DNA of 64,000 nt from Mariniphaga sp. (GTDB lineage: Bacteria; Bacteroidota; Bacteroidia; Bacteroidales; Prolixibacteraceae), in NCBI GenBank assembly GCA_024636975.1, contig JAGXGA010000005.1, forward strand, positions 1-64,000, read 5' to 3'. Positions within the stretch are counted from its first letter, which is position 1, and each line of letters opens with the position of its first letter. This document shows, one piece after another, positions 50,924 through 60,546 of this stretch. The notes under the pieces were generated by a model. The model saw only the letters and a list, made by a program, of their open reading frames with translations. It was not told the DNA's origin and did not search any database. The translations under genes and the position numbers were made by a program.

Positions 50924-51220
50924 ATGACTGGAATTGCTGTTGGTCAAATGGGGTTGAGCCTGGACACGTTCCTGGGCTTGACCCCACAGCAGTTCGAACT
51001 TGCTTATGAAAAGTTCATTGAACGGATTGAGGCAGACGACATACAGGCAGAAAGGCGGGCAAGGCTGGTAGCATTCAGAACCGTTTGCCCTCCGGAGGGA
51101 AAAACACTTTCAGTATATGATTTCTGGTATATAAAAGGTGATGAGCTGATGAAGCAGGCAGCCAAACCGAAACCAAGCAAACGGAACCGGTTTGAAGAAT
51201 TAAATAAAAAGTGGCAATGA
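50924..51220 (+). CDS. tail chaperone T-like domain, made by -1 frameshift
   Basis: A 98-codon frame as an independent ORF, but protein-like sequence continues upstream of its ATG in the same frame (E-G-L-T-L-D-E just before MTGIAVGQM). This means it is probably expressed only as the extension of the upstream chaperone by -1 slip at 50876. The T-like part (LDTFLGLTPQQFELAYEKF) is helical and would bind the tape measure. Confidence 0.68.
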   Translation: MTGIAVGQMGLSLDTFLGLTPQQFELAYEKFIERIEADDIQAERRARLVAFRTVCPPEGKTLSVYDFWYIKGDELMKQAAKPKPSKRNRFEELNKKWQ

Positions 51221-53322
51221 GCACAACAGTATATAAATACATTCTCGACTTTAAGGCACAGACCGACAAATTCACCAAGGATGTTGGTGGAATGAAGGGC
51301 ATGCTTAAAGGCGCTGCAATTGCTGCAGGTGCTCTTTTTGCTGCTGATAAGGTTATGGATGCCGCCCGTGCTGTTGGCGAATATGCCAAAGAGATTTCGA
51401 AGGTACGGACTGAAATAGGAACGTTGACGGGTGTACAGGGCGCTGCCCTTGATGCCCTTACCGGGAATGTACAGGCACTATCTGATAGCTACGAACAGGA
51501 TGTAAACGCGACAATAAAAGCTTCAAACGTATTGATGCGCGAATTTGGCGCCACCAGTCAAAAGGCTTTCGACATTATGAATGCCGGGTTTGCTTCATCT
51601 GCCAATGCAAATGATGATTTTCTGCAGCAGTTGAGTGAATATGCTCCACACTTTTCCGAAGCCGGTGCAAGTGCTGAACAGATGCTTGCCGTGATTGCAG
51701 AGGGGAACAAAATGGGTATTTTCTCAGACAAAGCTGCTGACTCAATTAAAGAAGGCGGTATCAGGTTGCGGGAAATGACCAAATCAACACAGGACGCTTT
51801 GAACATGATCGGGTTAAGCTCAACACAAATTCAGGCCGATATCAGTTCAGGTAATAAGAGCATGTTTGAAGTGATGCAGCTTGTAAGTCGCCAGCTTCAA
51901 ACATTGCCGCAACAATCGCCTGCAGTGGGTGCAGCACTTGCCGATATATTTGGCGGTCCGGGTGAAGATGCGGTTAACTTTATCCGTCAGCTGGGTGAAA
52001 TGGATTTGAGCATGCAGGCGGTTGTTGATAATGCCACCCGTGCTCAAATGGAATGGACCAATGAGCTGGCAGAATTTCACACAGTAGGCGCCCAGGTGTT
52101 TGGTGGCACAAATCAAATGATACTTGGTGCAAAAGCCGTGATGCTTGGATGGGTGAATGACTCAATTAAAGGCATTGCAAACCTGATAAACTATTTCATT
52201 GACCTGTATAATGAATCGACAATATTCAGAGGGGCAATTGAATACCTTAAGCTTACATTTAAAACAACGTTTGATTTTGTAGGTACGTTGTTCGATAACT
52301 TCTGGGAACAACTTAAAGGCATTGGCAAATTACTGAAGGCTGTATTTACCGGAGATTTTAAGGCCATACCCGGTATTATTAAAGAAGCATTCGACAATAC
52401 AGTCGATAACTTTAAGGAATACGGTGAAGATGCAGCACTCAATTTCACTGAGGCAGTTGAAAACACATTAAACCCGCGCGCAAAACTTAAGCTGATTGAC
52501 CTAAGCACTGAGGCCGAAACGGCAGGGATAGATGCAGGTCGAAAATTTGCTGCCGGGTTAGGAACCGGAATGGCAGGCGGCAAGGTTCAGGCATTTGACA
52601 TGCTTGGAACTGTTGGCGATGTAAAGCTTGCCAAAAGCCCTGCAGAGATATTGGAAATGATGGGCATGGGCAAAAAGGGCGTTTTAAGAGATGGTAAACT
52701 GGAGTTTAAACCACAGCTCAACCTGGAAGAGATGCAAAAGAATATGCCCCTGTTTCAGGAGAACCTGGCATCGATGGGTGAATATATGGATTCTTTAGCA
52801 GAAAAACAGGCATTAGTGACAGAAGCAATGCAATATGGTTTCCAAGCGATAGGGCAAAGTGTGGTTGATTCACTTGGTTTAGCTAAAACCGGATTTGAAG
52901 GGTTTTTGGGTCAGCTGCTCTCAACCGCTACCCAGGTTATTGCAGCAATGCTCGCGCAAAGTATTGCAACATCAGTTTTTAATTCATCTCAATCAGCGGC
53001 TGCAACCGGTCCGGCTGCTGTATTTACACAACCGGCATTTATGGCCACGCTTATTGGCGGCGTGCTGGCGGCATTTGCTGCCATACCGAAATTTGAAATG
53101 GGTGGCGTTGTTCCTGGTACTTCATTTACCGGTGACCGAATGATGGTAAGGGTGAACAGTGGTGAAGAAATTTTAAGAAGCGATGATCCGCGTCACCGGA
53201 ACAATTACGGACAAAGAGCAGCCGGTCGCGACAGGGTAATAATTCCCACTGCACGCATACGCAAAGGGGACATTTACATAAGTTACAAAGAAGCAGAAAG
53301 AGAGTTTTTAAACAGGACTTAA
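51217..53322 (+). CDS. tail tape measure protein
   Basis: A 701-residue protein typical of tape measures. It has coiled-coil and Ala-rich helical regions with hydrophobic segments (MLKGAAIAAGALFAADKVMDAARAV; PAVFTQPAFMATLIGGVLAAFAAI). The FGGPGEDAVNFIRQLG segment around 250 is a TP901-type TMP feature. It sets tail length and enters the cell during DNA delivery. The ATG at 51217 overlaps the previous stop (ATGA). Confidence 0.85.
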   Translation: MSTTVYKYILDFKAQTDKFTKDVGGMKGMLKGAAIAAGALFAADKVMDAARAVGEYAKEISKVRTEIGTLTGVQGAALDALTGNVQALSDSYEQDVNATIKASNVLMREFGATSQKAFDIMNAGFASSANANDDFLQQLSEYAPHFSEAGASAEQMLAVIAEGNKMGIFSDKAADSIKEGGIRLREMTKSTQDALNMIGLSSTQIQADISSGNKSMFEVMQLVSRQLQTLPQQSPAVGAALADIFGGPGEDAVNFIRQLGEMDLSMQAVVDNATRAQMEWTNELAEFHTVGAQVFGGTNQMILGAKAVMLGWVNDSIKGIANLINYFIDLYNESTIFRGAIEYLKLTFKTTFDFVGTLFDNFWEQLKGIGKLLKAVFTGDFKAIPGIIKEAFDNTVDNFKEYGEDAALNFTEAVENTLNPRAKLKLIDLSTEAETAGIDAGRKFAAGLGTGMAGGKVQAFDMLGTVGDVKLAKSPAEILEMMGMGKKGVLRDGKLEFKPQLNLEEMQKNMPLFQENLASMGEYMDSLAEKQALVTEAMQYGFQAIGQSVVDSLGLAKTGFEGFLGQLLSTATQVIAAMLAQSIATSVFNSSQSAAATGPAAVFTQPAFMATLIGGVLAAFAAIPKFEMGGVVPGTSFTGDRMMVRVNSGEEILRSDDPRHRNNYGQRAAGRDRVIIPTARIRKGDIYISYKEAEREFLNRT

Positions 53323-53333
53323 ACAATATTAAA

Positions 53334-53606
53334 ATGGAACAATTACAAGACTTAACAGTTGCTGAAAATGTAAGCAGCGCCTTCAATGCAAACGACCGGG
53401 ATGTTGCGATAAAAGTAACTACTTCGGAAAGCTCAACTATAGTAATTCATCGCTCGATTGACAATACCGACTTCAGGGTTATTCCTGATTTAAGCTGGAC
53501 AATTGACGGCATTGATGAAATTAATTTGACCGACTGCAAAAAGGGTCAATTCTACAAAGTTGTGGCAACAGCTGGTGTAATGACTGCAGCAAAAGTTTTG
53601 GCATAA
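53334..53606 (+). CDS. tail protein, unknown
   Basis: A 90-residue protein (DLTVAENVSSAFNANDRDVAIKVTTSESSTIVIHRSIDN). Beta-rich; probably a tail or tip component by position, between tape measure and receptor-binding gene. Its stop overlaps the next start by one base. Confidence 0.5.
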   Translation: MEQLQDLTVAENVSSAFNANDRDVAIKVTTSESSTIVIHRSIDNTDFRVIPDLSWTIDGIDEINLTDCKKGQFYKVVATAGVMTAAKVLA

Positions 53607-54853
53607 TGGAGTCAATTGCACATAGCGTTGCGAAAAGCATAAGCGATAGACTTGCGTCATTGTTGAACTCTTTTAACACACGGGTTTTTTGGGATAATAC
53701 CGAAACTGACCCGGTTGTTGACAAGGATACTGAAATGCTCAATTACTTTAAGCAGATTAAGAAGGTTGGACTTAATTCAGCGGGGGAGGAAATACACACA
53801 TTTGCAACGTGGGATAGTCCGATAACGACAGGGGCAACTGATGGGAGTTTGGGGCAGGTAATGGGTAAATTCCCTAAGCTATACGTTAAGTTTGAGTATG
53901 ACGTAAATGGATATATTACTGCATATACCTTACGCTCTACCCCGGCAACCGGATTTCAATTGCATGAATGCTTCTGGGATTATGATTTGATGGACGGGAG
54001 TAAGGGGCGTGACGAAGTGTATATAGGGAGCTATGAAGGGTATAGTGTTGGCGGTAAATTAACTTCAATCTCAGGCGTTGTTTCTACCGGAAGTTTGACG
54101 ATGGTACAATTCAGGGATTTAGCAAAAGCAACATTCACAGACTGGAATGGACATCAATTAGACTTTTACACGCAGGAACTGATTCAGCTTTTGTTCTATT
54201 CATATTATGGAAACAGAGACAGTCAGACAGTACTGCCCGGTTACACGGAAAGGGCTGCATATAATGCCGCAGATTTCAGAAACAATGGGCGCACAGACAT
54301 TCTGACAACTGTAAACGGATATATAAATGCACAAACCGGAGCAGGAGAATTGGATGCTGATTTAGCGGCAGGCTGGCAGACAGGCGGCAGAGGTACTGCA
54401 ATTGCTAATCGTTTTTTGTTTATAGAGAATATTTTTGGAGCAAAATGGAAGTTTCTGGATGGTTGCAGTTTTGACGGACGGGTTGGGGCAAAGAAAACAG
54501 CATGGGTTCATCCAGACCCTCGTGTGTTCACCTCCGTTGATGCTGATGTTTTAACTAACTACATTGATTTAAACATTGATGTATTAACAGCAGATACAAC
54601 AAGTTGGATAGGTGGGGTAGGACGTGGGTTTATACCGCTTGCAGCATTAGGAGCCGATTCAGCAAAGTATTACTGTGATTTATTTTACAGTTACCTAAGC
54701 GATGCAGCTAACCGAAACTATTTGCGCTCCGTTCTCGCGGGTGGCTTTCTGAGCTCTGGATCGAATGCGGGTCTCGCGGCGCGTGATTCGTACTATTCGC
54801 TTGCGCTTGCGAACTCGATCAGCGGTTCTCGGCTCTGCTATAAAAAATTGTAA
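53606..54853 (+). CDS. DGR target, receptor-binding tail protein
   Basis: A 415-residue tail protein. Its C-terminal part has the C-type-lectin-like fold of diversified proteins (RFLFIENIFGAKWKFLDGCSFDGRVG). The last about 40 residues are encoded by the variable repeat (54721-54835). Variable codons there are NNY-type relative to AAC/AAT in the template (for example F, S, D, Y and L where the template encodes N). The domain would contact the host receptor. Its stop TAA overlaps the next ATG (TAATG). Confidence 0.85.
   Translation: MESIAHSVAKSISDRLASLLNSFNTRVFWDNTETDPVVDKDTEMLNYFKQIKKVGLNSAGEEIHTFATWDSPITTGATDGSLGQVMGKFPKLYVKFEYDVNGYITAYTLRSTPATGFQLHECFWDYDLMDGSKGRDEVYIGSYEGYSVGGKLTSISGVVSTGSLTMVQFRDLAKATFTDWNGHQLDFYTQELIQLLFYSYYGNRDSQTVLPGYTERAAYNAADFRNNGRTDILTTVNGYINAQTGAGELDADLAAGWQTGGRGTAIANRFLFIENIFGAKWKFLDGCSFDGRVGAKKTAWVHPDPRVFTSVDADVLTNYIDLNIDVLTADTTSWIGGVGRGFIPLAALGADSAKYYCDLFYSYLSDAANRNYLRSVLAGGFLSSGSNAGLAARDSYYSLALANSISGSRLCYKKL
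54721..54835 (+). repeat. DGR variable repeat (VR)
   Basis: 115 nt, co-linear with the template at 54888-55002. They differ at 18 positions, and in all 18 the template has adenine (changed to T, G or C). Other bases are identical. The VR ends about 15 nt before the target gene's stop. Confidence 0.92.
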
Positions 54854-55152
54854 TGAACAATAAAAGGTTTATATCGGCAAGCGTTGTTTTGCGCTCCGTT
54901 CACGCGGGTGGCAATCTGAACAATGGAACGAATGCGGGTCTCGCAGCGCGTAATTCGAACAATTCGCTTGCGAATGCGAACACGAACAACGGTTCTCAGC
55001 TACGCTGTATTTATAGGAGGGCTGACATAAACCTTGCCTCTTGGCAAAACATAGAAACATTATCAAACGGTATTAGTAGCACTGATGCGAAAATTCCAAA
55101 CGATACAGCAGATATGAAAAGACTTGGAATATTACACATTCAATTAGCATGA
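54853..55152 (+). CDS. template-repeat-containing ORF, uncertain
   Basis: A 99-codon frame holding the template repeat in the same register as the target gene (N-rich: GGNLNNGTNAGLAARNSNNSL). It continues to a non-repeat end ADINLASWQNIETLSNGISS. Its ATG overlaps the target stop (TAATG). It may be a frame kept open by similarity to the target rather than a gene. The end suggests a remnant of an older C-terminus. Confidence 0.4.
   Translation: MNNKRFISASVVLRSVHAGGNLNNGTNAGLAARNSNNSLANANTNNGSQLRCIYRRADINLASWQNIETLSNGISSTDAKIPNDTADMKRLGILHIQLA
54888..55002 (+). repeat. DGR template repeat (TR)
   Basis: 115 nt with 29 adenines, many as AAC or AAT codons in the target register. Located 53 nt downstream of the VR. 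The donor copy keeps its sequence, while adenine-specific change occurs in the copy that replaces the VR. No reverse transcriptase lies near. Confidence 0.9.
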
Positions 55153-55805
55153 AAAGAGGAACAATGACACCAACGGGCGCAATGCCTTCTGCAACTGTTA
55201 CAGAGAATCTTCGACATCAGGGTTGTCCTGTTCAGGTGAGATGGGATTTCAAAGAGGAACAGCAGGAACATGAAGGGGAAACGCTAAGTGTTTGGACTTT
55301 CAATTATGACAACATGGTTGAAAAGTGGAATCATTTCAGGGTTTACGCAAAAGAAGAAACCTGCTGGTTGAATAACGGTAAGGTTTACGTTTCGGAAATT
55401 GACAACAACAAGAACAAACCACCACAGGCGGGATGGAAAGAAATAGTATTTGAAGGGATTACAAAGGCAGAGGAACAGGAAGCTAAGACGTGGGTTCCTG
55501 TGACCGGGGCGCATGATGTGTATAAGTTAGGCGAAGTGGTTGAACACAATGGTAAAAAGTATGTGAGCAATCATCCTACTAATAGTTGGGAGCCGGGAAC
55601 GCTTACTTACTTGAATTTGTGGATTGAGATTGGAGCAACTGAAAGCAATGAAATATTGCCGTGGGTACAACCTACGGGGGCGCATGACAGCTATAAAGTG
55701 GGAGACCAGGTTACTTACAATGGATTCACATGGGAATGCACAGCAGGGGATGGAAGCGGAAGTAATTCGTGGGCTCCGGGGGTGTATGGGTGGACAAAAA
55801 TTTAG
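55149..55805 (+). CDS. carbohydrate-binding tail protein
   Basis: A 218-residue protein with two tandem chitin-binding-like (CBM5/12-type) modules: WVPVTGAHDVYKLGEVVEHNGKKY (about 113) and WVQPTGAHDSYKVGDQVTYNGFTWEC (about 170). Each starts with Trp and has an aromatic-rich end (SWEPGTL; SWAPGVYGW). It would add sugar binding to the tail tip. It overlaps the previous frame by 4 nt. Confidence 0.75.
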   Translation: MKRGTMTPTGAMPSATVTENLRHQGCPVQVRWDFKEEQQEHEGETLSVWTFNYDNMVEKWNHFRVYAKEETCWLNNGKVYVSEIDNNKNKPPQAGWKEIVFEGITKAEEQEAKTWVPVTGAHDVYKLGEVVEHNGKKYVSNHPTNSWEPGTLTYLNLWIEIGATESNEILPWVQPTGAHDSYKVGDQVTYNGFTWECTAGDGSGSNSWAPGVYGWTKI

Positions 55806-55881
55806 TTCGCCTTTGGGGGGAAGTTGATACATTTTAAAATTTAGGAAAAAGGTGTTTAAGGAGGTTAAAGTTATTAAGGAA

Positions 55882-56421
55882 ATGGAAAATAAAAGTAAAA
55901 AATCGGCGATGTTGGGGGCAGTTATTTGGCTTTCGTATATTGTAATTATGTGGAAAAAATATGGAGGCGTTAAAAGTTCGGTTTCAGCACTGTTTAATTA
56001 CCTTAAGGGGAGCTATACAAAAAGAAGATTGGTCATAGCAGTTATTTATGTTGCGGCGGCTTTCTTCCTTGCCAGGGCAATCTGGTTGCTCGATGTTTCT
56101 TTTATCAGTAATATTTTCGGAATAGTTGGGACTGCAGGTTTGGCCGGGGCAGGGATAATACCAGACAGCCGCAATAAAGCAGGCAGTTACAGCAAGCTTA
56201 AAGATAAGGCTCATATAATTAGCACGCTTATAGCAATAGTTTGTTCAATGATTTACATTGTAATGAGCAGCATCATACTTCAGCGGTATTGGTTTCTTCT
56301 AATTCCTGCTGTTACAATTGCAGCTACTGTTTACATGCTTCGTGAAAAGGTGAAAAACCATACTACCTGGATTGAATTAGCTATGTTTTTTGCAGTGTTG
56401 ATGTTTATCAATTTAATATAA
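55882..56421 (+). CDS. membrane protein, unknown
   Basis: About 179 residues with five or six membrane segments (AMLGAVIWLSYIVIMW, LVIAVIYVAAAFFLARAI, IVGTAGLAGAGII and two or three more). Such proteins occur in tail regions of Bacteroidota phages and may serve superinfection or injection. The ATG at 55882 is preferred over a GTG 30 nt upstream. Confidence 0.55.
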   Translation: MENKSKKSAMLGAVIWLSYIVIMWKKYGGVKSSVSALFNYLKGSYTKRRLVIAVIYVAAAFFLARAIWLLDVSFISNIFGIVGTAGLAGAGIIPDSRNKAGSYSKLKDKAHIISTLIAIVCSMIYIVMSSIILQRYWFLLIPAVTIAATVYMLREKVKNHTTWIELAMFFAVLMFINLI

Positions 56422-56424
56422 AAT

Positions 56425-59400
56425 ATGGCCTACAGCAAGCGGCTTCAGATAGAGTATAAAGATATTAACCAGGTTGATACCCGGATTGAGGTACACCAGG
56501 AAGGTTACGCGGGTGCTGTAACGTACCGCGAATATGCCAATGACGAAGTTGCTTGTGAGGTGACATGGGGCGATAATTCAAGTAAACGGCTTCCTGTTGT
56601 GTACGGTTCACAGGCTTCAATTTATTTTGATTCTGAAACCGATTTCGAATTCCACGACTTCTTTTCTTCCAATTCAAGGAAAAACAAAATACTTGTTTAT
56701 AAAAACAATGTACTGTTTTCTGCAACGTTTGCTGAAGCTGATACGTGGGAGGAACCGCTTGTTCCTGCACCTTATGAGGTAGGCATTACAGGGTATGATG
56801 GTTTAGGTTTGCTGAAGGAGGAAGACTTTTTAGATTCAAACAAAAATTACTATACCGGGCAAAAAACGCCACTGCAGATTATTGCAATAATTCTTGCCAA
56901 AACAGGTCTTGATCTTCCGATTAATACGGCTGTTGGAATCAGGCCTATTATTACCACAGGAGATCCACTTGTGAAGGTGCTGAAAGATGTGGTTACCTAC
57001 CAGGGCATGAGCTGCTATGAGGTTCTTACAATGCTGCTGCAGGGATGCCGGATATTTCAGCGTGACGGTGAATGGTGGATCATTTCAAATGATAAATGGA
57101 CTGCTTCATCGATTACCTGCTACCATTACACCAGTGCAGGGGTGGCTGATGGAACTGTTAATTTTTCGACTGAGTTTGCAGGGTTCTGGTACGAAGATGA
57201 GCCGGGCCTGGAGTTTATGCCTGCAATGAAACAGATTACAGTTAAGCAGGAGTTTGGCTACAAAGGGAATCTGATTGAAAACTCAGATTTTGGAAGTTAT
57301 GATGGTGCCAATTTTGATGACTGGACAGCTGTAGGTGTAACTCCACAGCAGCGGGTGTATGACAGCGACGGGAATAAGTATGTTTATTTGCCAGGCATCG
57401 AGCATTTGAACCCGTGGGAGAGTGCAGACAGGCAAAAGTACCTGGTAGGAAAACCTATGCAGGTGAATGAGGCATCGGACCAGTTAACCTTCAGCCTGTC
57501 GTATGCGCTGATGGGACCTGTAGGCAGCAGGGGTTATGTATTTTTCGCGCTGTTCCTTGACGGAGATAATGGAGTGAACTACACGCTTGAGCCATATTTG
57601 TATGAAGGCACCGAAGGCAGGGAAGTACGGCACAGATGGAGCGCAACCCTGGGCAACAAAAGAGCAGTTCCGGTTAAGGCGCACGTTAAGAAAAAAAGCC
57701 ATTGGCCGTTCCCGGCCACTTACCATGTTGAACCTGATGTAACACCATCCTACCCATACAATGAAGTAATTAATCATTTTGAAGATGTAAGCTTTTCAGT
57801 GGAAGGCGGCATACCCACAGCCGGGACAATGCAGCTTTATTTGTTCCTGACACATACCGATAAGACAGTTGCAGGTAACTGCTTTCGTAATGTGAAGCTG
57901 CTTATAGCTGATGAAGATGAACAGGAGTATGCTTCTGAAAGAGAATTCGTGCTGGTAAACGATTTGGGCAATAACCATGTTCCGGAAGACATTACGATGG
58001 TTAACGGTGACCTCCCGGCAATACCAAACCGGCTTACACTTTACGACGGTGGTTTTATTTACGTTGATGGATTGTATGCTGGCGGACCAACAACTTTGTG
58101 GCAGGTTGATAATCATACAGGGCAGTTTACGTATGCTGAAATGGTGGCCCGGCTGATTGCAGCAGAGATGAAGCTGGCAAGGCAAAGTTACCGGGCACGG
58201 CTTGCTGATGCAATACCAGGCATCGATATGGTATTTGTTGATACAACGAACAGCAACAAGCGGTACCTGGAGGCGGGCATAACTTATAATGACCGTATGC
58301 AGACCATTGACGGGAGGTATTGCGAGGTTAAGCCATACGAAATTGACAGCTTTACAGTAATTCAGAAAATAAACTACGGCAAACCATCTGGTGAAGCTGG
58401 CACAGGAGGAAGCGGGGGAGGAACCGTTATTGTAACCACACCTGACGAAAAGGTAAAGCTGGTAGATCCGTCGAGCATGAGCGTTGTTGGGCAGGCAGGG
58501 TATTTGAGCAGCGATTTCTTTGAACAGACCATTGACGAAACAACGGGCCGGGTTGTAATTAAGCCTATAGTAACGGAACCGGATGGAATTATATCGGGTG
58601 GCAAGGTTGTTTGGGTTTCAGGCCTTACGAATGGAGTAACAGCCACGGCTTACCGCTTAAACAAATTGCCTTACCAGTTCGATTATACCACAGTGACACA
58701 TGATGCAGCCGATGCCACCTATACACGCAGGGATGTAATAGCCTTGGATGCCACAGGTCCGATAATTATAAAAGGCACACCAGGTGCAAACCCGATCAAG
58801 CCACAGATAGACCCGTTAACCCAGATAGAGCTTACCGATGTATGGATTGAGGCAGGAGCCACTGAACCAACTACACCAGGAGGTGATCCGATTGTGAATA
58901 CAATAGTGTACGACGAGAACACAGAATGGACAGCAATAGCGGCAGGAACTACGGTTGATTATGATTCGCTGACTGACCCGGCACATGGAAGCAAGTGTGC
59001 AGAGGTTACCAATATTGGCAGGTTTGATTACCTGAAGTTTATTTCAGGGACGCTGAACCTTTTTGCTGACTTTGGGACCTTGACGCTGATGCTAAAGCTA
59101 AAGGCTGAAATGTCGGCCACACATTCGCTTTTTGTTGTTCTGATGCAAGGCGCTGTGCCGGTTTCAAACTTTGTGAGACTGAGCTTCAATATTTACTCAA
59201 CCGCCTGGCAAAAGCTTGTGGTGTCGATGGATGATTTCACGAAGGAAGGCACCCAGTTTGATGCTATTGCCTTTATGTATTCAACTGTGACAGATGGGGA
59301 GATTTTTGCGGGCTTCTATCTGGATTATGTGTACTTCCAGGGAGGGTTGCAGCAGCCGGTGAATACGATGGTTGACACTTATGTGACAGGGTTGGAGTTT

Positions 59401-60546
59401 AACCAGGCTTCACGAATATTGAAGCTGAAGCAGAACAATGAGAAGGAAGACATTGAGATTGAAATACCATATGTAAGGCGGCAGGATTTCTTTCTACATA
59501 ATGATGCAAGTGATATTGCAACTTATGAAAGCCTGCTGGAAGTACCGGCAGATCATACAGAAGAAATTGCAAGCGTTGCCATTGTTAGCGGCGATGGTGA
59601 AACTTTAATTCAGGAGTTTTCTACTGCAGTAGGTACACCCGGAACCACCAAAATAGATCCGGGTATTTGGGAGTTTGATTTTTACCATTACGTTAGCAGC
59701 AGCAATACCGGCGATACAACTTTTGTATATCGGGTATACAAGCGGGCGGCAGGTGGAACAGAAACAGAGTTGTTCAACGCTGAAACGCCTGTTATTACGG
59801 CTGAAGTTGTGCAGTTGTTTAAAACGTACTATGCTGCAAACACAGAGATTGAACTGCTTGTTTCTGACAGGCTTGTGTTGAAGGTTTATGCTAAGACAAC
59901 CAGCGCAAGCGCTGTTACATCGTACCTGGTTTATGAAGGCGACACAAGTGCGAGTCATTTGCAGACTCCGGCTGCAGTATCGGCTGTAAGTTTGGATGAG
60001 AAGGTGAAATATGATGCAGGTGATACAGCAGCCGGGTATTTGAAAGATAAGATTGTAGCAGGGGACAATGTTACGATTGAGGAAGGGGCCGGGGTTGATG
60101 AGAATAAGGTGAAGATAAGTGCAACACAAATTCAGAGCGATTGGAACCAGGCAACTGATACTGCCATGGATTTTATAAAAAACAAGCCAAGCATACCCAC
60201 TGTTAACGCAAATTACCTGAAGGATTGGATTGAGTTTGAATTTGGTGATTTCACGGCAGGCACTGCAAAAACCTACACCCTTAACCTGAAAGCGCTGGTT
60301 GGGTATACAATTGATTCGCTGGTACTGCAGGTTGACAACGGCACGCTAGGAGGCATTGCCGTACAAATAAATGCAGCAGCAGTTACCGGGTTAAGCGCTG
60401 TTACCGCAACAACCACCATAAGCGAAACAGCGGCATCAGGAGGCAATACAGTTGTTGCAGGTGATCTTGTTACGCTTTCGATAGGAACGGGCTTCACGGG
60501 GGCGCCTACGGTGATTAAAGGGCAGATTAACTTAACGAGGACGTAA
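56425..60546 (+). CDS. tail tip/central fibre protein
   Basis: A 1373-residue protein. The N-terminal region (YSKRLQIEYKDINQVDTRIEVHQEGYAG) looks like a baseplate hub. The middle contains immunoglobulin- and lectin-like beta domains (FDDWTAVGVTPQQRVYDSDGNKYVYLPG), then a Gly-rich linker (GEAGTGGSGGG, about residue 655). The C-terminal third has fibre-like segments (QIQSDWNQATDTAMDFIKNKPS, about 1235). It is the largest phage gene and likely anchors the receptor-binding fibre. Confidence 0.72.
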   Translation: MAYSKRLQIEYKDINQVDTRIEVHQEGYAGAVTYREYANDEVACEVTWGDNSSKRLPVVYGSQASIYFDSETDFEFHDFFSSNSRKNKILVYKNNVLFSATFAEADTWEEPLVPAPYEVGITGYDGLGLLKEEDFLDSNKNYYTGQKTPLQIIAIILAKTGLDLPINTAVGIRPIITTGDPLVKVLKDVVTYQGMSCYEVLTMLLQGCRIFQRDGEWWIISNDKWTASSITCYHYTSAGVADGTVNFSTEFAGFWYEDEPGLEFMPAMKQITVKQEFGYKGNLIENSDFGSYDGANFDDWTAVGVTPQQRVYDSDGNKYVYLPGIEHLNPWESADRQKYLVGKPMQVNEASDQLTFSLSYALMGPVGSRGYVFFALFLDGDNGVNYTLEPYLYEGTEGREVRHRWSATLGNKRAVPVKAHVKKKSHWPFPATYHVEPDVTPSYPYNEVINHFEDVSFSVEGGIPTAGTMQLYLFLTHTDKTVAGNCFRNVKLLIADEDEQEYASEREFVLVNDLGNNHVPEDITMVNGDLPAIPNRLTLYDGGFIYVDGLYAGGPTTLWQVDNHTGQFTYAEMVARLIAAEMKLARQSYRARLADAIPGIDMVFVDTTNSNKRYLEAGITYNDRMQTIDGRYCEVKPYEIDSFTVIQKINYGKPSGEAGTGGSGGGTVIVTTPDEKVKLVDPSSMSVVGQAGYLSSDFFEQTIDETTGRVVIKPIVTEPDGIISGGKVVWVSGLTNGVTATAYRLNKLPYQFDYTTVTHDAADATYTRRDVIALDATGPIIIKGTPGANPIKPQIDPLTQIELTDVWIEAGATEPTTPGGDPIVNTIVYDENTEWTAIAAGTTVDYDSLTDPAHGSKCAEVTNIGRFDYLKFISGTLNLFADFGTLTLMLKLKAEMSATHSLFVVLMQGAVPVSNFVRLSFNIYSTAWQKLVVSMDDFTKEGTQFDAIAFMYSTVTDGEIFAGFYLDYVYFQGGLQQPVNTMVDTYVTGLEFNQASRILKLKQNNEKEDIEIEIPYVRRQDFFLHNDASDIATYESLLEVPADHTEEIASVAIVSGDGETLIQEFSTAVGTPGTTKIDPGIWEFDFYHYVSSSNTGDTTFVYRVYKRAAGGTETELFNAETPVITAEVVQLFKTYYAANTEIELLVSDRLVLKVYAKTTSASAVTSYLVYEGDTSASHLQTPAAVSAVSLDEKVKYDAGDTAAGYLKDKIVAGDNVTIEEGAGVDENKVKISATQIQSDWNQATDTAMDFIKNKPSIPTVNANYLKDWIEFEFGDFTAGTAKTYTLNLKALVGYTIDSLVLQVDNGTLGGIAVQINAAAVTGLSAVTATTTISETAASGGNTVVAGDLVTLSIGTGFTGAPTVIKGQINLTRT

